From an uncultured Chromatiaceae bacterium (GTDB lineage Bacteria > Pseudomonadota > Gammaproteobacteria > Enterobacterales > Alteromonadaceae), in the NCBI GenBank assembly GCA_946481195.1, contig CAMLNG010000090.1, positions 1 to 10,384 of the forward strand: 10,384 bases of DNA, written 5' to 3'. A program made the position numbers and the translations under genes. This document shows, in pieces, positions 7,122-10,384 of this stretch (the first letter of the stretch is position 1; each line of letters opens with the position of its first letter). Under the pieces are notes generated by a model that saw only the letters and a program-made list of their open reading frames with translations, had not been told where the DNA came from and did not search any database.

Positions 7122-8203
7122 TATTGTGACTCCTGCGCGCTGCTCACCTGCTGCAACAGCGCTTTGGCGTCCAGTGCGATTTGTTGCCCGGCGCTTAAGC
7201 CTGATAACACTTGGTAATGTTCATTTTGTTGATGGTCACGCAGTTTCTGCACCCGTACCGGCTGCAGGCTGGGTTGAGTTGGCTGCTGCAGATAGACCAT
7301 CGCCACTTCGCCGCGCCACAACAGGGCGCTCGCCGGGATCACTAACTGTGGCAAACTGCCGGTTTGCAGCTTCAGTTTGGTCCAGCTGCCCGGATACAGC
7401 TGCTGCGCGCTGTAGTCGGCGACCGGTAATTTCAGCCGTAACAGAAAACTATGGCTTTGGGCGTTGCCCTGCGGCGCTATGGTTAGATCCGGCGCACCTA
7501 AACTCAGCACACTGCCATCAGATAACTGCAGTTCGGCCGTGCTGCTTTGCCGCGCCACCTGAAGCTGTTGTTGCGGCAGCTGGGCGCTTAAACGCAAGTG
7601 CTCGAGGCTCAGGCCGGTTAATAACGGTTTACCCGGTGTCGCCAGTTCGCCCAACTCCACCAGCCGTTGCTGCAAAATACCGCTGTACGGCGCGCGTACC
7701 ACGGTTTGTTCCAGCTGCTCGCGGGCGGCGCTGACGGCGGCGCTGGCCTGCTGTTGCCGCGCTTTGGCAGCATTAAAATTCGCCTGCGCCAAATCCAGTG
7801 CCGCTTTGGCGACTAGACCCTGCAGATGGATTTGTTGTACCCGTTTCAGTTCTTTGTCCTGCTCGCTAAACCGCACCTGCGCTTCACTCAGTGCCGCTTC
7901 CGCCTGCGCCAGCCGGGCTTTTTGTTCGGTATCGGTAAAACGCACCACCACTGCGCCTTGCGGCACTAAGTCATTCACATCAAAAGGTAATTCGATAATG
8001 CGGCCCGAGGTTTGGGCCGAAATGGTCGATTGTGCCACCGCTTCCACCAACGCCGGCAATTCCAGCCAGACCGGCTGCTGTTGTGGCGTCAGAGTCAGCC
8101 ACTCAGTGGCATTGGCAGTGACAGGCTGCAGCGCCAACACCAGCGTGGTGAAAAGTGCTGTTACTGACATGCTCAGCTGCTGTATCAGTGGTTTCATCTG
8201 CAT
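7121..8203 (-). CDS. RND efflux periplasmic adaptor (membrane fusion protein, HlyD/AcrA type)
   Basis: This 360-residue adaptor bridges the permease and an outer-membrane channel. Seen: a signal peptide (about 1-32, cleavage near ANA/TEW) with no lipobox cysteine, so it is secreted or stays anchored by its N-terminal helix rather than lipidated. A lipoyl half-motif at 66-91 (SGRIIELPFDVNDLVPQGAVV), a Gln/Ala-rich alpha-helical hairpin (about 92-165), the second lipoyl half with VRAPYSGIL at 169-177, a beta-barrel domain (about 200-285) and a membrane-proximal C-terminal domain follow. The start is slightly ambiguous: GGAGG lies four bases before the first ATG and ten before the second, two codons on (MKPL). 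It is the first gene of the operon, with the promoter predicted about 140 bases upstream. No TetR-type regulator and no outer-membrane factor gene is adjacent. Confidence 0.95.
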   Translation of the reverse strand: MQMKPLIQQLSMSVTALFTTLVLALQPVTANATEWLTLTPQQQPVWLELPALVEAVAQSTISAQTSGRIIELPFDVNDLVPQGAVVVRFTDTEQKARLAQAEAALSEAQVRFSEQDKELKRVQQIHLQGLVAKAALDLAQANFNAAKARQQQASAAVSAAREQLEQTVVRAPYSGILQQRLVELGELATPGKPLLTGLSLEHLRLSAQLPQQQLQVARQSSTAELQLSDGSVLSLGAPDLTIAPQGNAQSHSFLLRLKLPVADYSAQQLYPGSWTKLKLQTGSLPQLVIPASALLWRGEVAMVYLQQPTQPSLQPVRVQKLRDHQQNEHYQVLSGLSAGQQIALDAKALLQQVSSAQESQ

Positions 8204-8342
8204 AGTGCCTCCGGTTTGTTGCGCTGGCGCTGTCCGTGTATTGCGGCCAGAAGTTTTGCCTTACACCTCAGCCGCAGTTCCCTGCGACAGGAACAGTATA
8301 GCGACCATAACTTGCATTAGATAAATTTAATATAAGTATATA

Positions 8343-8362
8343 TTAGAAAATTCTAATTAGAA
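8343..8362. promoter_or_regulatory. triple TTAGAA dyad over the pump -10 box, candidate operator
   Basis: On the plus strand TTAGAA (8343-8348), two A, TTCTAA (8351-8356) and TTAGAA (8357-8362) follow one another, forming two overlapping palindromes. They cover the predicted -10 box and start point of the adaptor-permease operon. A neighbouring inverted repeat, TAATATA-AGTA-TATATTA (8328-8345), shares bases with the first copy. This is the pattern expected for a repressor site, but simple AT-richness could also create it. Confidence 0.4.
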
Positions 8363-8378
8363 AGTACTGGCATGCCAA
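8350..8378 (-). promoter_or_regulatory. sigma70-like promoter of the adaptor-permease operon
   Basis: On the minus strand: -35 TTGGCA (five of six), exactly 17 bases, -10 TAGAAT (five of six). The predicted start is near 8343, leaving a leader of about 140 bases to the adaptor ATG. The -35 box lies within a 10-base palindrome TGGCATGCCA (8368-8377). A second possible -10, TATACT at 8295-8300, has no good -35 partner. Confidence 0.55.
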
Positions 8379-8453
8379 CACAGCGGTGAGATGATGGTCA
8401 GTACCGAGGGTAAATCAGGGGCTGATGATGCTGGAACAACAGGCAGGCAAGCA

Positions 8454-8492
8454 AAGTATTTAACCCTGACGCTTAGTCAGGGTTAAATACTT
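8454..8492 (-). terminator. 17-bp perfect hairpin downstream of rsuA
   Basis: The arms 8454-8470 and 8476-8492 are perfectly complementary over 17 bases around a five-base loop (GCTTA on the plus strand). The GC-rich core is AACCCTGAC/GTCAGGGTT, with AT-rich outer parts. It begins eight bases after the rsuA stop, where a terminator or 3'-stabilising hairpin is expected. There is no clean U-tract; the minus strand continues AAATACTTTGC, so part of the stem would have to serve as the U-rich end. It is symmetrical enough to act in both directions. Confidence 0.6.
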
Positions 8493-8500
8493 AAAACAGA

Positions 8501-9193
8501 TCAATTAAATAGAGAAACTTCTGCGGTGGTCAGATGGCGATATTCCCCTTCAGCCAGACTGGCGTCCAGCGTCAGCGGGCCGACCCGCTCGCGGTGCAGC
8601 TGTATCACTTTATTGCCGAGGGCAGCGAACATGCGTTTGACCTGATGATAACGGCCTTCGTGAATGGTCAGCAGACATTCGGTCGGGCTGATTATTTCCA
8701 GCTGCGCCGGTTTAGTCGGTGTTTTTTCGCCACGCAGCATCACGCCTTCGGCAAACTGAACGATGGCGCTGTCTTCAACCGGATCAGCCAACCAGGCACG
8801 ATAGGTTTTAGCGCATTCATGTTTGGGGCTGCTGATTTTATGCGACCACTGACCATCGTCGGTGATCAGCAACAATCCCGTAGTATCCAAATCCAGCCGG
8901 CCGACCGTATGCAGCTTGTAGCTATTGGGTTCGTCCAGTAGCACAAACACTGTGTTGTGGTCCGGGTCGTCGGTCGAACAGACATAACCAGCTGGTTTGT
9001 GCAGCAAAATATAACGCGGACCGGTCAGTTGCAGCGGTTCGTCATCCAGCAGCACCAGATCGGTGTCTTTGATTTGCTGCGCCGGTTGTTTACACACAGT
9101 GCCATTGAGCTGAATTTCACCTTGCCGGATCAGCTTGCCAGCCTGGCTGCGGGTCAGTCCGGTGCAATCACAGACAAATTTATCTAAACGCAT
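8501..9193 (-). CDS. rsuA: 16S rRNA pseudouridine(516) synthase RsuA
   Basis: This 230-residue enzyme isomerises U516 of 16S rRNA to pseudouridine on the assembling small subunit. It matches E. coli RsuA along its whole length. Seen: an N-terminal S4 RNA-binding domain (1-47, starting MRLDKFVCD), the conserved GYVCSTDDPDH block (69-79), the catalytic motif GRLDLDTTGLL with the nucleophilic aspartate D101 (equivalent to D102 in E. coli), KPAQLEII, and EGRYHQVKRMFAALGNKV near the C-terminus, all family hallmarks. The STDDPDH block and overall similarity separate it from the RluB, RluE and RluF branches. It starts at the ATG whose protein begins exactly like E. coli RsuA; the upstream GGAT is a weak ribosome site. 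It appears to be transcribed alone, with its own promoter and a 3' hairpin. Confidence 0.97.
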   Translation of the reverse strand: MRLDKFVCDCTGLTRSQAGKLIRQGEIQLNGTVCKQPAQQIKDTDLVLLDDEPLQLTGPRYILLHKPAGYVCSTDDPDHNTVFVLLDEPNSYKLHTVGRLDLDTTGLLLITDDGQWSHKISSPKHECAKTYRAWLADPVEDSAIVQFAEGVMLRGEKTPTKPAQLEIISPTECLLTIHEGRYHQVKRMFAALGNKVIQLHRERVGPLTLDASLAEGEYRHLTTAEVSLFN

Positions 9194-9222
9194 AAAAAGC
9201 CATCCGTTCGAAACAGGGCGCC

Positions 9223-9251
9223 AGTCTACTGAGCCACTGCACTTGCTGCAA
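9223..9251 (-). promoter_or_regulatory. possible sigma70 promoter of rsuA
   Basis: On the minus strand TTGCAG (three of six) and TAGACT (four of six) are 17 bases apart, placing the start near 9216 and a leader of about 23 bases before the rsuA ATG. It lies in the 67-base gap behind the solute-binding protein gene. The match is modest, so read-through from that gene is a fair alternative. Confidence 0.35.
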
Positions 9252-9260
9252 GCAAGGCGG

Positions 9261-10004
9261 TCAAAGCGGTTTTAAGCCGTACAATGCCAGCCGGTCCAGC
9301 CAGTATTTTTGTTGACTGAGTTGTTGCAGCGCCTGCTCAAATTGCGGGTATAAATCCTGATAATGACGGGTAAACAGGATTTGCCGGCGATACGCCGGAT
9401 AAGGCTGGCCGGTAATTTTCAGCTTGCCGAGATATTGGGTCTGGCGGCCATAGTACAAAAAGCTGGAACGGGTGATCACCACATGTTCCAGTTGTTTTTC
9501 CAGTAACAGCGCCAGATTTTCTTTGTCGGAATCTGCATCAATGCGCTGGGCCTTGCCTTCGGCGAAGAGTTCATTCAGCCCCGGATAACTGTAACCGCGG
9601 ATAGCGCCAATGCGGCTGCCGGTCAGATCACTCAGTTGCTGGATTTTTTGGCTGTGTTGTTGCGGAGACACAAAGACTTCGCGGTCAGAAAACAAGGTGG
9701 CGGACCACAAATAAGGCGGTTCCTGCGCGGCAAACCAGGCCGGATTGGTCCAGAGCGCGATCACCGGTAACTGTGCTGCAAGCCGCTGATTCAGTTCTGG
9801 TCTGCTTAACAGCCGCAATTGCAGCTGCACCTGGTCGCCTAATTCCTGTTGCAGCGCCCGCAACAAATCGTAATTTAAGCCTGTTTCGGTATCCGCATTA
9901 ATGACAAAAGGCGGCGCCTGATGGTAGGCGTATAAAGTCACCACTGTGCTCGCTGTGGCCATTTGCAGCCAAAGGCAAAACACCAGCAAAAAGCCAAACC
10001 GCAT
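9261..10004 (-). CDS. periplasmic solute-binding protein, SBP_bac_3 family, orphan
   Basis: This 247-residue protein has a signal peptide (about 1-18, cleavage near ATA/STV), so it is periplasmic. Its fold is that of polar amino-acid-type binding proteins: an N-terminal strand leading into PPFVI (31-35), GLNYDLLRALQQEL (42-55), a hinge strand, then YLWSATLFSDREVFVSP (98-114), where R108 occupies the place of the ligand-carboxylate arginine, and LSDLTGSRIGAIRGYSYPG (124-142), matching the second-lobe entry motif. No ABC permease or ATPase gene is adjacent. Such orphan proteins are common in aquatic gammaproteobacteria and may deliver ligand to a distant transporter or sensor; a metabolic role is also possible. 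AAGGAG lies nine bases before the chosen ATG and fixes the start. The ligand cannot be read from sequence. Confidence 0.83.
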   Translation of the reverse strand: MRFGFLLVFCLWLQMATASTVVTLYAYHQAPPFVINADTETGLNYDLLRALQQELGDQVQLQLRLLSRPELNQRLAAQLPVIALWTNPAWFAAQEPPYLWSATLFSDREVFVSPQQHSQKIQQLSDLTGSRIGAIRGYSYPGLNELFAEGKAQRIDADSDKENLALLLEKQLEHVVITRSSFLYYGRQTQYLGKLKITGQPYPAYRRQILFTRHYQDLYPQFEQALQQLSQQKYWLDRLALYGLKPL

Positions 10005-10351
10005 ACCGCTTCACTCCTTGCCGAACGCGACATCATCATTGGATCTAACCTTAGTCGTCATCGCTGCGTTACGCCAACCGCAAAAATGTTGCTTTTTTGT
10101 TTCAGTACGATAATGTCGCCGGGCAATGAATCCAGTCCGGATGCCCGCTGTATCCATGCTTCCCGCAGTCTGGCATTGCTAACCTGTTGCTAACCGCAAT
10201 GGCGCAATGCTCAGCGATTTTTGGTTGCATTTACCTACTGCTTTCCTCTACATTGCTGCTGCCTCTGTTTGTCTTCTGTGCAACAGCAGGACCGAGGTTG
10301 CCCGCCAACCCACATAATTATTAAAACGAATGATTCACCGACGAGAACATC
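10005..10351. other. intergenic region between divergent SBP and symporter genes
   Basis: No convincing gene was found in these 347 bases. It must carry promoters for both flanking divergent genes, but no -35/-10 pair stands out; the best AT-rich spot for the plus-strand gene is CATAATTATTAAAA near 10312-10325. It contains a phased direct repeat at 10176-10195, a CGGGCA/TGCCCG inverted repeat (10120-10147), a GGTTG/CAACC repeat near 10297-10311 and a pyrimidine-rich stretch at about 10240-10275. I saw no tRNA and no glycine-riboswitch core. Confidence 0.6.
10176..10195. repeat. 11-bp phased direct repeat TTGCTAACC
   Basis: TTGCTAACC occurs at 10176-10184 and again at 10187-10195, so the copies are 11 bases apart, about one helical turn. 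CATTGC and GCAATG flank the pair as an inverted repeat, and GCAATG recurs at 10204-10209. This may be an activator-type site in the divergent promoter region. Confidence 0.35.
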
Positions 10352-10384
10352 ATGACTGATCAATTAACCTCCCGGGGCAACTGG
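10352..10384 (+). CDS. start of a probable NSS-family sodium symporter, cut by window edge
   Basis: Only 11 codons are present, reading MTDQLTSRGNW from the ATG at 10352. Bacterial sodium:neurotransmitter-symporter (LeuT/SNF) family proteins often begin with a short polar segment ending in SR-G-x-W, directly before the conserved first membrane helix, and this fragment fits that pattern. If so, the gene imports an amino acid or related solute with sodium. The upstream ribosome site is weak (ACGAG about eight bases before the ATG). It is divergent from the solute-binding protein gene. Eleven residues cannot prove the family, so the call is tentative, though an ATG after a long gap opening a frame to the edge makes a real gene likely. 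Confidence 0.45.
   Translation, partial: MTDQLTSRGNW

Noticed and set aside
8236..8276. H-type pseudoknot in the pump leader (TGCGGC/GCCGCA with GTGTA/TACAC)
   Set aside because: The pairings exist, but a single base would have to span a six-bp stem, which is sterically poor; not enough to call a riboswitch.
7108..8324. Plus-strand open frames at 7108-7734 and 7764-8324 as genes
   Set aside because: They lie antisense to the adaptor gene, have Cys/Arg/Ser-rich low-information products with no recognisable domain, and arise from the GC-rich codons of the real gene.
8391..8486. 31-residue plus-strand small ORF in the pump/rsuA gap
   Set aside because: It runs into the long hairpin, has no properly spaced ribosome site or plus-strand promoter, and its composition looks random.
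8534..8941. Plus-strand 135-residue frame opposite rsuA
   Set aside because: It is the complement of a strongly conserved gene, with no ribosome site or domain signal.
10171..10190. Sigma54 promoter (TGGCA...TTGC) before the symporter
   Set aside because: The GG and GC elements are about 15 bases apart instead of 10.
10005..10351. Glycine riboswitch upstream of the probable symporter
   Set aside because: The conserved tandem aptamer core sequences are not present; the GGTTG/CAACC pairing is only five bases.

Overview
The window reads as ordinary chromosomal sequence of a heterotrophic Gram-negative bacterium, most likely a gammaproteobacterium of the Alteromonadales/Chromatiales kind (Rheinheimera-like is my best guess). 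This rests on the E. coli-like RsuA, the many exported proteins with clear signal peptides or a lipobox, the RND efflux pair and moderately high GC. The genus is inference. I see no phage, insertion sequence, CRISPR array, tRNA or rRNA.

Layout from left to right. (1) The 5' part of an exported GH13 alpha-glucan hydrolase lipoprotein (minus strand) runs off the left edge. Its upstream gap holds a CG-centred palindrome that looks like a LacI-family operator. (2) A periplasmic minicatalase-type haem peroxidase (minus). (3) A putative 2OG-Fe(II) oxygenase (minus) with a good sigma70-like promoter. (4) A GNAT acetyltransferase (plus), divergent from the oxygenase. It converges with a one-base gap on (5) a two-gene efflux operon (minus): periplasmic adaptor, then RND permease, coupled by a TAATG stop/start overlap. 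No outer-membrane channel gene is present, so the pump probably uses a TolC-type protein encoded elsewhere. (6) A roughly 300-base gap with the pump promoter in an AT-rich, dyad-rich island, plus a 17-bp perfect hairpin behind the next gene. (7) rsuA, the 16S rRNA pseudouridine-516 synthase (minus). (8) A periplasmic solute-binding protein of the SBP_bac_3 type (minus) with no transporter genes beside it. (9) A 347-base gap, then the first 11 codons of a plus-strand gene, probably an NSS-family sodium symporter.

Functionally this is a patchwork rather than one pathway. Carbohydrate degradation, peroxide defence, an uncharacterised oxygenase, acetyl transfer, drug efflux, ribosome modification and small-solute sensing or uptake sit side by side, and only adaptor and permease form a clear operon. 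I found no convincing undescribed system. The most interesting signals are regulatory: an intrinsic terminator apparently written inside the acetyltransferase coding sequence, the operator-like dyads at the amylase and pump promoters, and a possible active-site substitution in the catalase-like protein.
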